From Pseudomonas viridiflava (GTDB lineage Bacteria; Pseudomonadota; Gammaproteobacteria; Pseudomonadales; Pseudomonadaceae), in the NCBI RefSeq assembly GCF_900583165.1, contig NZ_UTKY01000038.1:62001-126000 (forward strand): a stretch of 64,000 nucleotides of DNA. Reading direction: 5' to 3'. Positions 52,643-61,433 of this stretch are shown here, piece by piece; within the stretch, counting starts at the first letter, position 1; every line of letters begins with the position of its first letter. The notes beneath the pieces are model-generated. The model made no database searches. It was not told where the DNA came from and saw only the letters and a list, made by a program, of their open reading frames with translations. The position numbers were made by a program, and so were the translations under genes.

Positions 52643-53941
52643 ATGGATATCAAACAGCTCTGGCTCAACGCCCAGGACCTCTGGGGCGCCCTCGAAGAAC
52701 ACCCGATCCTGCATGCCAGTCTCGGCCTGCTGGTGTTACTGGTGATGGCCCTGCTGGTCGGACGTGTGGCGCGCTACCTCATCCTTCACGCGGTCAAGCT
52801 GCTCGGACGGCAACCGGCCCTGCATTGGCTTAATGACCTGCGACACAACAAAGTCTTCCACCGCCTGGCGCAGATGACGCCTTCACTGGTGATCCAGTTC
52901 GGCCTGTACCTGGTGCCGGACTTGAGTAAAACCGCGATCTTGTTTATCGGCAACATGGCCTTGGCAATCACCATCCTGTTCCTGGTACTGGCCATCAGCG
53001 CCCTGCTCAATGCCCTGCTGGATATCTACGCCCGCACCGAACACGCCCGTACTCGCTCGATCAAGGGCTACGTGCAACTGGCAAAAATGGTGCTGTTCGT
53101 GTTTGGCGCGATCATTATCGTCGCCACGTTGATCGACCGCTCGCCGCTATTGCTGCTGTCGGGTCTTGGTGCAATGTCGGCGGTGATTCTGTTGGTGTAC
53201 AAGGACACGCTGCTGTCGTTCGTGGCCAGTGTGCAACTGACCAGCAACGACATGCTGCGAGTCGGTGACTGGATCGAAATGCCCCAGGTCGGCGCGGATG
53301 GCGATGTGGTGGACATCACCTTGCACACAGTCAAGGTGCAGAACTTCGATAAAACGATCGTCTCCATCCCGACCTGGCGCCTGATGTCCGAGTCGTTCAA
53401 GAACTGGCGCGGCATGCAGGCTTCCGGCGGGCGACGCATCAAGCGCAGCCTGTTTATCGACGCCAGCGGCGTGCGCTTCCTGCGCGACGATGAAGAAGTG
53501 CGCATGACCCAGGTGCACCTGCTGACCGACTATATCGGGCGCAAGCAATCAGAACTCAAAGCCTGGAACGAAGCCCAGGGCCATAGCGCGCAACTGTCGG
53601 CCAACCGCCGCCGCATGACCAACCTCGGCACCTTCCGCGCCTACGCCCTGGCCTATCTGAAAAGCCACCCGGATATTCAGCCGAACATGACCTGCATGGT
53701 GCGCCAGATGCAAACCACCGCCCAGGGCGTGCCGCTGGAGATTTACTGCTTTACCCGCACCACCGCATGGGCCGATTACGAGCGAATCCAGGGGGATATC
53801 TTCGATTACCTGCTGGCGGTGCTGCCGGAATTTGGCTTAAGCCTGTACCAGCAGCCAAGTGGCAATGACCTGCGCGCAGGGGTGTTGCCCGCCGTATTGG
53901 GCGCCAGCCACTTGCCTGCACCAGAAAGAGCCGCAATCTAG
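52643..53941 (+). CDS. MscS-family mechanosensitive channel (YbdG-like)
   Basis: This 432-residue protein has five or so membrane helices, then the MscS pore and beta domain: LLLSGLGAMSAVILLVYKDT, then LRVGDWIEMPQVGADGDVVD and NFDKTIVSIPTWRLMSESFK. YbdG-type features include the later SFKNWRGMQASGGRRIKRSL stretch. It protects cells against osmotic downshock. It is divergent from the helicase. Confidence 0.9.
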   Translation: MDIKQLWLNAQDLWGALEEHPILHASLGLLVLLVMALLVGRVARYLILHAVKLLGRQPALHWLNDLRHNKVFHRLAQMTPSLVIQFGLYLVPDLSKTAILFIGNMALAITILFLVLAISALLNALLDIYARTEHARTRSIKGYVQLAKMVLFVFGAIIIVATLIDRSPLLLLSGLGAMSAVILLVYKDTLLSFVASVQLTSNDMLRVGDWIEMPQVGADGDVVDITLHTVKVQNFDKTIVSIPTWRLMSESFKNWRGMQASGGRRIKRSLFIDASGVRFLRDDEEVRMTQVHLLTDYIGRKQSELKAWNEAQGHSAQLSANRRRMTNLGTFRAYALAYLKSHPDIQPNMTCMVRQMQTTAQGVPLEIYCFTRTTAWADYERIQGDIFDYLLAVLPEFGLSLYQQPSGNDLRAGVLPAVLGASHLPAPERAAI

Positions 53942-54023
53942 AGCGATTGAGCACAGCCGTTCAATCGTTGCGCTGAAAAAATCGCGACGCTTGCCTCATT
54001 GGAAATCCTTTGAGGCAACGCCG

Positions 54024-55274
54024 ATGCGCGCTCCAACCCTGCTTTCCCTTCTACTGACCGGCACCTGCAACAGTGTGCTGGCGGCGGGTTTGATCGACGA
54101 TTCAAGCGTTGATGTGCTCAGCCGTAATTTCTACCTGGACAACAAAGAACGCTCCCCTTCCAACAAGCCTCACAAAGAAGAATGGGCCCAAGGTTTTATC
54201 GCTAATTTCGCCTCCGGATTCACCCCAGGCACGATTGGCGTCGGTATCGACGCCCATGCCTTTGTCGGCCTGAAGCTCGATGGCGGCAGAGGCCATTCGG
54301 GCACTGGCCTGCTGCCCGTGGACAGCGACGGCCGCAGCGAGCGCGACTATTCGAGTGCCGGTGGTGCGCTCAAGTTACGCGCCTCCAAGACCACATTGTC
54401 GGTGGGCGAAATGACCGTCGAAACCCCGGTGTTCGATACCTCCGACAAACGCCTGCAACCCGAATACGCCAGCGGCCTGCTGCTGGACAGCCGCGAGATC
54501 GACGCCCTGCACTGGCAGGCTGGCCATTTCACCGCGTTCAAGAACCAGGATGCCTCCAGCGGCCACGGCGATTTCAGCGGCTACGGTGCCAGCACCCGCA
54601 GTGGCGCCATCGACTTCATCGGTGGGCAATTCTTCGAAGGCCAGCCCGTGGGCGGCGCGCTGTACACCTCGCAACTGAGCGATACCTGGCGCCAGTACTA
54701 CGCCAACCTGCACTGGTCACCGACCCATTGGATGCTCGACAGCAATATCTACCGCACAGAAGACCAAGGCCGCGCAGAAGCCGGCGCCATCGCCAACACT
54801 GCCTACAGCCTGGCCAGCAAATACAGCTTCGCCGCCCAAGCGGTGACCCTGGCGTATCAGAAGGTCAACGGCAACACCCCGTTCGACTTTGTTGGCGGCG
54901 ACTCCATCTACCTGGCCAACTCGATCAAGTACGCCGACTTCAACGGCCCTGGCGAAGGCTCCTGGCAGGTTCGCTATGACCTCAACCTGGCAACATTCGG
55001 TATTCCCGGCCTGAAGTTCATGACCCGCTACGTCACCGGCCGTGGCATCGACGGCACCCATGCGCCACACGGCGGTGCGTACTCACTCCAGCAAGGTCGC
55101 GGTGGGCGCCACTGGGAGCGGGATATCGACCTGCATTACGTGGTGCAATCCGGCCCCGCCAAGGATCTGTCGGTGCAGTTATCTCATGTCAGCCATCGGG
55201 CCAATACGGCCCAGGCGGGGGACGATATTGATCGTGTCTACGTAGTTGTCGAGTACCCGTTGAAGATGCGTTAA
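54024..55274 (+). CDS. OprD-family outer-membrane porin
   Basis: This 416-residue protein has a signal peptide (MRAPTLLSLLLTGTCNSVLA) and the OprD hallmarks: FIDDSSV-like start (GLIDDSSVDVLSRNFYLDNK), EWAQGFIANFASGFTPGTIG, and LLLDSREIDALHWQAGHFTA. It ends in VYVVVEYPLKMR as expected for an 18-strand specific porin. Substrates of relatives are amino acids and aromatic acids. GAGG lies upstream of the ATG at 54024. A long frame before it overlaps MscS and is not real. Confidence 0.92.
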   Translation: MRAPTLLSLLLTGTCNSVLAAGLIDDSSVDVLSRNFYLDNKERSPSNKPHKEEWAQGFIANFASGFTPGTIGVGIDAHAFVGLKLDGGRGHSGTGLLPVDSDGRSERDYSSAGGALKLRASKTTLSVGEMTVETPVFDTSDKRLQPEYASGLLLDSREIDALHWQAGHFTAFKNQDASSGHGDFSGYGASTRSGAIDFIGGQFFEGQPVGGALYTSQLSDTWRQYYANLHWSPTHWMLDSNIYRTEDQGRAEAGAIANTAYSLASKYSFAAQAVTLAYQKVNGNTPFDFVGGDSIYLANSIKYADFNGPGEGSWQVRYDLNLATFGIPGLKFMTRYVTGRGIDGTHAPHGGAYSLQQGRGGRHWERDIDLHYVVQSGPAKDLSVQLSHVSHRANTAQAGDDIDRVYVVVEYPLKMR

Positions 55275-55834
55275 ATCCCGAGTCTGCTCTTTTCAGAGGT
55301 TAGCTGACGGCCTGGCGCTTCGCAGCCTCCTTCCAATTACTCCAGTCGACCAATGCAGTGGGGAGCCGATCGTGATTTTTGATCCATATACACAAACGTG
55401 GGTCGATCCACTGCACCATTTCCAGGATGTCGCGATGTAGATCGAAAAGTGGTTGCCAGAGAAGTGGCTCATGGTGAAAGCAACGATTTCGCAAGCGGTT
55501 CATTCGTGGAGTGGAGAGCTTTGCCTCCAGTGTTTGCCAGACCATTTACCCGCAAGCTCCTTGCATCGCTAAGAAATGTCACAAGCGCGAGCGATAGTAC
55601 CGGCCGTTTTTCTGGTCTCAAAGCAACATGCTATTGCCAAATACTGGATCCGATGCCCATGTGCGCAACCTGGGCTTGACGTTCAGATCTGCGCTAGTAA
55701 TCTAGCCCCGCAGCCCTAGGAACCTCCACTCCCGTGCTACACGAAACGGTGATGAGACTAGGTTATGTGACGGCCCCGCTCTGCGGGGCTTCCTCGTTTC
55801 TGGCAACCCGGTTTTCCCAACAATTTTCTTTGCG
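55275..55834. other. gene-poor region with a GC-rich hairpin and possible gene remnant
   Basis: The 560 bases have no good gene. A minus-strand frame (55300-55545) contains WIDPRLCIWIKNHDRLPTAL and looks like a C-terminal remnant of a protein I do not recognise. At 55767-55791, GCCCCGC/GCGGGGC forms a hairpin near CGGTGATGAGACTAGG. The bases are less GC-rich than elsewhere. Confidence 0.4.
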
Positions 55835-57415
55835 TCAACCCTGAAGGAAGTGCCGAATAGCAATCGCCACCCCCTCGGTCTGATATTGCCGCGCCGCCGC
55901 TTCAATCTTCAATTCGGCACGGGTCACGCGTTGGTGGTGGCGCAAATGGCCGAGCCAGGATTCGTCGTAAAACACTTCACACCAGCGACGCGGGTTTTCG
56001 CTGTCCTGTACCAGGCTCCAGGAAAACGAGCCGTTGCGTTGGCGCATGCGGCGTACTGCGTGCATGGCCTGGACGAAGTCCTGGACGTGTTGCGGGTCGA
56101 TGTCATATTCCAGCGTTACCATCACCGGGCCGCGCTCGACGTCCTGCCCCTCTGCCAGCAGCGGCTGCGGCCAGTGCAGTGAAGGCGCCAGGTCTTCGGC
56201 CTTGCGTTGCGGCAGGGCCACGCGCCAGGTCAGCAGCACGCCCAACCCCAACACGCCACCTGCTGCGCTTAACGCCAAGCTCATCGAGGTGTGACTGGCG
56301 ACCCAGCCCCAGAGCAAACCGCCCAGGGCCATGGAGCCGAAAAACATCAGGATATACACCGCCAGCGCCCGTGCCCGCACCCAGGCTGGCACCGAGGTCT
56401 GCGCCGCCACCTGGAAGCTGGACAACACCGCGATCCACGCCGCGCCGCTGATCAACATCACCGGGATCAACACGTAGAAATCGCGCACCCAGGCCAGGGC
56501 AAACAGCACCAAGCCATAGACCAAACTGGCGATGGCGACCAACTTGTCTACCGACAAGGCCTGGCGAAGGCGCGGCAATAACATCGCCCCCAGCACTGCT
56601 CCGATACCCACACTGCCCAGCAGTACCCCAAACTGCGCTGCGCTGCCGTGCAACTCACCGCGCACAATCAGCGGCAACAGTGACATGCCAGCACTCGCGC
56701 CAAAGAAAAACGCCAGCGTACGTACCAATACCCGTTGCAACGGCCGCGAACTGCGCGCATAACGCCAGCCAACCCGCACGGCGCTGAACAACCGTTCGGC
56801 CGGCAGCACGGCCACTTGCGCTTCTCGCTTCCAGAGCAGCAGCACCGAAATCACCGCAAAAAACGACAGTGCATTCACCGCGAACGTCGCCCAAGGCCCC
56901 ACTAGGCTCACCAGCACCCCGGCGATGGCCGGGCCGACAGCACGGGCGAGGTTGGTGCCTACGCTGCTCAGGGCGATGGCCGACGGTACTTCGTCAGCCG
57001 GCACTAGTTCTGGTGTCAGCGAAGACCACGCAGGCATCATCAAGGCCGTGCCCACGCCCATGCCCAGAGTCAACAGCAGCAACAGCGGCACCGTCATCAT
57101 CCCGCTCAACGTCAACACCGCCAACAGCAGCGCCACTGTTGCCATCCACGCCTGCACTATCAACAGATAACGACGCTTGTCGACGATATCCGCCAATGCA
57201 CCCGCCGGCAGCGCCAGCAAGAACATCGGTGCGGCACTGGCCACCTGCACCAGGGCGACGGTCATCGGGTTGGCCGACAGCGAGGTCATCAACCAACCGG
57301 CGCCGACCTCGTGCATCCAGGTGCCGATGTTCGAGGCGATGCTGGCGAGCCAAAGCCCGCGAAAGATCGAATGTTTCAACGGGCTCCACGGGGAGCGGGC
57401 GGTGGCGGTGGTCAT
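55835..57415 (-). CDS. MFS transporter (MFS_3 family) with C-terminal monooxygenase-like domain
   Basis: This 526-residue protein has eleven to twelve membrane segments (LKHSIFRGLWLASIASNIGT, then WMHEVGAGWLMTSLSANPMT) in residues 1-410. A C-terminal soluble part of about 110 residues (VMVTLEYDIDPQHVQDFVQA, then NGSFSWSLVQDSENP) resembles a small alpha-beta barrel of the ABM type. That architecture is standard for MFS_3 (PF05977), which includes putative export proteins. The substrate is unknown. Confidence 0.85.
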   Translation of the reverse strand: MTTATARSPWSPLKHSIFRGLWLASIASNIGTWMHEVGAGWLMTSLSANPMTVALVQVASAAPMFLLALPAGALADIVDKRRYLLIVQAWMATVALLLAVLTLSGMMTVPLLLLLTLGMGVGTALMMPAWSSLTPELVPADEVPSAIALSSVGTNLARAVGPAIAGVLVSLVGPWATFAVNALSFFAVISVLLLWKREAQVAVLPAERLFSAVRVGWRYARSSRPLQRVLVRTLAFFFGASAGMSLLPLIVRGELHGSAAQFGVLLGSVGIGAVLGAMLLPRLRQALSVDKLVAIASLVYGLVLFALAWVRDFYVLIPVMLISGAAWIAVLSSFQVAAQTSVPAWVRARALAVYILMFFGSMALGGLLWGWVASHTSMSLALSAAGGVLGLGVLLTWRVALPQRKAEDLAPSLHWPQPLLAEGQDVERGPVMVTLEYDIDPQHVQDFVQAMHAVRRMRQRNGSFSWSLVQDSENPRRWCEVFYDESWLGHLRHHQRVTRAELKIEAAARQYQTEGVAIAIRHFLQG

Positions 57416-57440
57416 GGCGCAAACCTATCGAAAAAAGCGC

Positions 57441-57470
57441 AAAAAAAAGCCACAGCCCAAGGGCTGTGGC
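57441..57470 (-). terminator. terminator of the isochorismatase-family gene
   Basis: GCCACAGCCC pairs with GGGCTGTGGC, with T8 on the minus strand, immediately after the stop at 57482. Confidence 0.85.
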
Positions 57471-57481
57471 CTCCAATGTTG

Positions 57482-58126
57482 TTACTTGACCTGACGCTGC
57501 GGCGCGCCGTGCACCATGGTGTAGGCGTAGTCCACGCCCATGCCGTAGGCGCCGCTGTGGTCGCGCACCAGGTCCATCACTTCGTCGTAGGTTTCTTTGT
57601 GCGCCCAGTCGCGCTGGTATTCGAGCAGCACTTGCTGCCAGGTCACCGGTACTGCGCCAGCCTGGATCATGCGCTGGATCGACATGTCATGGGCTTCCTT
57701 GGAGGTGCCGCCCGACGCGTCGGTGACGATGTACACCTCGTAGCCCTCGGCCAGGGCTTCCAGGGCCGGGAAGTTCAGGCAGACCTCGGTCCACAGCGCG
57801 GCCATGATCAATTTCTTGCGGCCAGTGGCTTTCACGGCAGCGACCAGCGCCTTGTCTTCCCAGGAGTTCATCGAGGTGCGCTCGATGGGCTGCTGATCAG
57901 GGAACACGCTAAGCAGTTCCGGCCAGATGTAGCCGCTGAAGCTTTTGGTCTCAACCGAGGTGAAGATCGTCGGCACGTTGAAGATCTTGGCCGCCTTGGC
58001 CAGGGCCACGGTGTTGTTCTTCAAGGTCTGGCGGTCGATGGACTGCACGCCGAATGCCATCTGTGGCTGGTGGTCGATCAGGATCAGGGTAGAGTTGGAT
58101 GGGTTGAGCAATTCGCGAATGGACAT
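57482..58126 (-). CDS. isochorismatase-family hydrolase (YcaC-like)
   Basis: This 214-residue cysteine hydrolase has LILIDHQPQMAFGV (Asp18), a central AWT-free MNSWEDKALVAAVKATGRKK and AALWTEVCLNFPALEAL (catalytic Cys116), with TDASGGTSKEAHDMS later. YcaC-type enzymes of this superfamily act on amides or related compounds of unknown identity. It is divergent from a LysR gene with a dyad between them, which suggests regulated expression. Confidence 0.88.
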   Translation of the reverse strand: MSIRELLNPSNSTLILIDHQPQMAFGVQSIDRQTLKNNTVALAKAAKIFNVPTIFTSVETKSFSGYIWPELLSVFPDQQPIERTSMNSWEDKALVAAVKATGRKKLIMAALWTEVCLNFPALEALAEGYEVYIVTDASGGTSKEAHDMSIQRMIQAGAVPVTWQQVLLEYQRDWAHKETYDEVMDLVRDHSGAYGMGVDYAYTMVHGAPQRQVK

Positions 58127-58157
58127 GGTTGGCTTCCCTTGAATGACTTGGTTTTTT

Positions 58158-58194
58158 AGTTGCTTCCAGCGTTGCTGGCGGCTTGGAAGTAACT
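58158..58194. promoter_or_regulatory. long dyad between isochorismatase and LysR genes
   Basis: AGTTGCTTCCA (58158-58168) and TGGAAGTAACT (58184-58194) are inverted, matching at 10 of 11 positions. An inner CCAGC-GTT-GCTGG palindrome lies at 58166-58178. This is a candidate operator for the adjacent LysR protein. Confidence 0.5.
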
Positions 58195-58263
58195 TTACGG
58201 GCTAGCCAATTTCGAAACAATTACCTAAAATACGGATTCATTGATTCTATAAAAGGGACAATC

Positions 58264-59154
58264 ATGGACCGTATCGAATGCATGCGCGCGTTCGTCGTCA
58301 CCGTCGGCGAAAACGGCTTTGCCGCTGCGGCCCGTGCGATGGACGTGCCTCGCTCAAAAGTCAGTAAACAGATTCAGGCGCTCGAAGAGGCCATCGGTGT
58401 GCAGTTGTTGCAGCGCACCACCCGCAGTCTGCATTTGACCGAGGCCGGCGCCGAGTATTTTGAAGCCGCCCGAGAAGTGATTGCGGCCCTGGACGAAGCC
58501 GAGCAGCGTGCGCGGGACGGCATTGGCGAGTTGCGCGGCGTATTGCGAGTGAACGCGCCGATGTCGTTCGGCTTGCATCGGCTGGGACGGTTGATTCCGC
58601 TGTTCCATGACCAGCACCCCAATATCGAGTTGCAACTGGTCCTCAGCGATCAGCAAGTGGACCCGGTGCGCGGCGGCTTCGACGTCACCATCCGCATCGC
58701 CAGCCTGCCCGACTCCACCATGATCGCCCGCCAACTGGCACCGGCACCGCGCATCATGGTGGCATCGCCGGCCTATCTGGACCGTGCCGGCACACCCCAA
58801 TCGCCACAAGACCTGCGCCAGCATCAATGCTTGAACTATGGCTACCTGCAAAGCGGCGTCAGCCTGCAACTGAGCAACGGCAAAGACACCCAGCGCGTCA
58901 ACGTGACCGGCCCCTTGCACGCCAATAACGGCGACCTGCTGGCCCAGGCCGCCGAAGCCGGCATGGGCATTGCGCTGCTGCCTGACTTTATCGTCGAACA
59001 AGCCCTGGCCGCCGGCCGCCTGGTGCCGGTGCTCTGTGAATGGCAGGCGCCGGCGATTTCGGTGAATGCGGTGTATTCGTCAGCGCGGCGGGTGCCGCAG
59101 AAGACACGGGCGTTTGTGGATTTTCTGGTAACCCAGTTGGCCGTCACGGCATAA
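58264..59154 (+). CDS. LysR-family transcriptional regulator
   Basis: This 296-residue protein begins MDRIECMRAFVVTVGENGFA, then AARAMDVPRSKVSKQIQALE (winged helix), of the CrgA/DmlR-like LysR group. GGGAC precedes the ATG. A longer frame from 58183 is ignored. It is divergent from an isochorismatase-family gene. Confidence 0.88.
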   Translation: MDRIECMRAFVVTVGENGFAAAARAMDVPRSKVSKQIQALEEAIGVQLLQRTTRSLHLTEAGAEYFEAAREVIAALDEAEQRARDGIGELRGVLRVNAPMSFGLHRLGRLIPLFHDQHPNIELQLVLSDQQVDPVRGGFDVTIRIASLPDSTMIARQLAPAPRIMVASPAYLDRAGTPQSPQDLRQHQCLNYGYLQSGVSLQLSNGKDTQRVNVTGPLHANNGDLLAQAAEAGMGIALLPDFIVEQALAAGRLVPVLCEWQAPAISVNAVYSSARRVPQKTRAFVDFLVTQLAVTA

Positions 59155-59161
59155 CCGAATC

Positions 59162-59258
59162 TAATGTGGTAGGGGGCTTGCTCCCGACAGTGGTGGATCA
59201 GTTAGAGCATCCCTGACTGACACACTGCTACGGGAGCAAGCCCCCTCCCACATTGGTT
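59162..59258. repeat. REPIN before the EamA stop codon
   Basis: Convergent halves GTGGTAGGGGGCTTGCTCCC and GGGAGCAAGCCCCCTCCCAC enclose about 40 bases with a CTGACACAC arm. The pair runs to the last bases of the EamA gene. Confidence 0.85.
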
Positions 59259-60126
59259 ATGCGGTGCCTTTTGAGTTACTTACAGCACCCAACCGACTAA
59301 TCCACACCGCCCCCAAAATCACCAACCCACCCAACGCCAGCCGCCCCAGCGGCTCGTGCTGGTTCCAGATCAGCAAGTTCAGCAACAGCCCCACCGGCAC
59401 ATGCAGGTTGTTCATCACCGCCAGCGTACCGCCCTGCACCAGGCAGGCGCCCTTGTTCCACCAGTACATGCCCAGGGCCGTGCTGACCAAACCGAGGAAC
59501 ACCAGCACGCCCCATTGCAGCGACGCATCGGGCAGGTAGTTGGCCTTGCCGAACAGCAGGAACGCAGGCAATACCACCAGCAACGCGCCGACGTAGAAAA
59601 ACCCGAAGCGTCGGTAATGCGGCTGGTCACTCGGATAACGCGCCACCAAGTGTTTGTACATCACCTGCCCGGCGGCATAGGTGAAGTTGGCCAGTTGCAG
59701 CAGCAGGAAGCCGCCAAGGAAGTGCGCCGTAATCTGGTCGAAACGAATCACGGCCGCGCCAGCGACTGCCACCAGTGCGGCGATCAACGCCCAAGGATTG
59801 AAGCGGCGGTTGAGGGCGTCTTCGATCAAGGTCACGTGCAACGGCGTGAGGATGGTGAACAGCAGCACCTCAGGCACCGTGAGTACCCGAAAGCTCAGGT
59901 ACAGGCACACGTAGGTCACGCCAAACTGCAGCGCACCGATCACCAGCATGCCACGCATGAAGGCAGGCTCCACCGAGCGCCAGCGGGTCAGCGGGATAAA
60001 CACTAGGCCAGCCAGCAACACGCGCACCAGCACCGCGAAGTAGCTGTCGACGTGACCGGCGAGGTATTCGCCGATCAAGCTGAAGGAAAATGCCTGTATC
60101 AGGGTGACAACCAGTAGATAGCCCAT
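59257..60126 (-). CDS. EamA/DMT-family transporter
   Basis: This 289-residue protein has ten membrane helices in two five-helix EamA repeats: SFSLIGEYLAGHVDSYFAVL, then PLTRWRSVEPAFMRG and ALVAVAGAAVIRFDQITAHF, with GLVSTALGMYWWNKGACLVQ near the end. DMT proteins export or import amino acids or metabolites; the substrate is unknown. The minus-strand stop is TAA at 59259-59257. Confidence 0.86.
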   Translation of the reverse strand: MGYLLVVTLIQAFSFSLIGEYLAGHVDSYFAVLVRVLLAGLVFIPLTRWRSVEPAFMRGMLVIGALQFGVTYVCLYLSFRVLTVPEVLLFTILTPLHVTLIEDALNRRFNPWALIAALVAVAGAAVIRFDQITAHFLGGFLLLQLANFTYAAGQVMYKHLVARYPSDQPHYRRFGFFYVGALLVVLPAFLLFGKANYLPDASLQWGVLVFLGLVSTALGMYWWNKGACLVQGGTLAVMNNLHVPVGLLLNLLIWNQHEPLGRLALGGLVILGAVWISRLGAVSNSKGTA

Positions 60127-60188
60127 GCGCGCCTCGTTTCGAATGGGCGGGACATTAAAGGTTTTCGGCGATTGAAGAAACTCGGGGC

Positions 60189-60223
60189 AAAAAAAACCCG
60201 ACCTCGCTATAGCGTCAGTCGGG
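60189..60223 (-). terminator. terminator of the azoreductase gene
   Basis: GCCCGAC pairs with GTCGGG(T) around an inner CGCTATAGCG palindrome, followed by T8 on the minus strand. Confidence 0.8.
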
Positions 60224-60331
60224 CAGGAGCACTCAGGAGCAGAAGTGCAAAGGGAGGTTCATTACGCGTACTTGAAGGGTTTGCGTGCAGCGATATAAAC
60301 ATCGCGGGATTATCTGACGATTAAAGGATCA

Positions 60332-60931
60332 TCACGCGACCTGCGCGATCAGCGCCTTGGCGTGGTTGAGGCCTTTTTCCTGGAAGTCACCGCTCAGGTT
60401 CACGCCCTCGGCATGAATGAAGGTGACGTCATGAATCCCGATAAAACCCATGACCTGGCGCAGGTACGGTTCTTGGTGATCAGAGCTGGCACCCGTGTGA
60501 ATACCGCCGCGAGCGGTGAGCACGATGGCGCGTTTGCCCGTCAGCAGGCCCTGGGGGCCGGTGGCGGTGTACTTGAAGGTCACACCGGCCCGCAACACGT
60601 GGTCCAGCCAGGCTTTGAGGGTGCTGGGGATGGCGAAGTTGTACATCGGCGCGGCCATTACCAGCACGTCGGCGGCCAGCAGTTCGTCGGTCAATTCGTT
60701 GGAGCGAGCCAGGGAAGCCTGTTCGGCAGCATTGCGTTGATCTTCCGGCTTCATCCAGCCGCCGAGCAGGTTGGCGTCCAGGTGCGGCACTGGGTTTAGG
60801 GCCACATCACGTACGGTAATCTGGTCTGCCGGATGGGCGGCCTGCCATTGGCTGATGAACTGTTGGGTCAGCTGGCGGGAAATCGAATCCTGCTGGCGGG
60901 CGCTGCTTTCGATGATCAGAACATTGGACAT
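60332..60931 (-). CDS. azoR: FMN-dependent NADH-azoreductase
   Basis: This 199-residue flavodoxin-fold protein has NVLIIESSARQQDSISRQLT, VMAAPMYNFAIPSTLKAWLD and a later LTARGGIHTGASSDHQEPYL, all AzoR landmarks. It reduces azo bonds and quinones with NADH and FMN. A terminator follows on the same strand. Upstream are the non-homologous small exported gene and LysR gene. Confidence 0.93.
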   Translation of the reverse strand: MSNVLIIESSARQQDSISRQLTQQFISQWQAAHPADQITVRDVALNPVPHLDANLLGGWMKPEDQRNAAEQASLARSNELTDELLAADVLVMAAPMYNFAIPSTLKAWLDHVLRAGVTFKYTATGPQGLLTGKRAIVLTARGGIHTGASSDHQEPYLRQVMGFIGIHDVTFIHAEGVNLSGDFQEKGLNHAKALIAQVA

Positions 60932-61069
60932 GGCTTCGTAGGCTCCATCTGAAACTGTTGTAAGTCGATGGATTGAAGATTAAACGGAGCCAATTCGATT
61001 AAAAAGCGCAAAAAACTGCTATAACCCATCTATAAATTTGTTGATAGGCGGAGCATGCTCCGCTGGTGA

Positions 61070-61384
61070 TCACTTCGGCGCGCAAGCCAAGGCGATACGC
61101 ATCTTGATAATGGCGCGGTTGAACTTGACCGTGGTGTTGGTGCTTTTGCCCGCTGGCACCGTGACTGTGCGGCGACGCGGCGCCTCCGGGCCGTTGGTGA
61201 AGATTACCGAGCATACGGCGTCATTGGTGCCGTAGTTATTGAGCTGGATCGAGCTGATATCGCCGTCCACATCCGAAGGGGTGTAATCAATGCTGACGCC
61301 GTCGATCTTTTTAGTCACGTCGATAGGGTAGGCAAACGCGCTCATTGGCAGCAGCGCCAGCAGCACATAACAGAATTTTCTCAT
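61070..61384 (-). CDS. small exported protein of 104 residues
   Basis: A signal peptide (MRKFCYVLLALLPMSAFA) is cut before YPIDVTKKIDG. The mature 86 residues have VSIDYTPSDVDGDISSIQLN, then NDAVCSVIFTNGPEAPRRRT and a beta-rich end. Two Cys in the mature part likely form a disulfide. A Pseudomonas family of this pattern exists that is sometimes annotated by mistake as phosphoglycerate kinase. I assign no function. It is divergent from a LysR gene, 49 bases away. Confidence 0.7.
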   Translation of the reverse strand: MRKFCYVLLALLPMSAFAYPIDVTKKIDGVSIDYTPSDVDGDISSIQLNNYGTNDAVCSVIFTNGPEAPRRRTVTVPAGKSTNTTVKFNRAIIKMRIALACAPK

Positions 61385-61388
61385 TCGG

Positions 61389-61407
61389 CAGTCTCCAATA
61401 AGGACTG
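61389..61407. promoter_or_regulatory. LysR-type dyad in the 49-base divergent gap
   Basis: CAGTC (61389-61393) and GACTG (61403-61407) form a dyad with T-N11-A spacing. Its position between divergent start codons suggests that the LysR gene controls both sides. Dyad is short, so chance is possible. Confidence 0.4.
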
Positions 61408-61433
61408 TCAGCTTAGGACAAGAGGAACCCATC

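Noticed and set aside
51403..52833. Antisense frame of 476 residues over the helicase
   Set aside because: Shadow; ignores the DEAD-box gene motifs on the other strand.
55300..55545. 81-residue minus-strand ORF
   Set aside because: No recognisable family, poor start; listed only as possible remnant in the gene-poor region.
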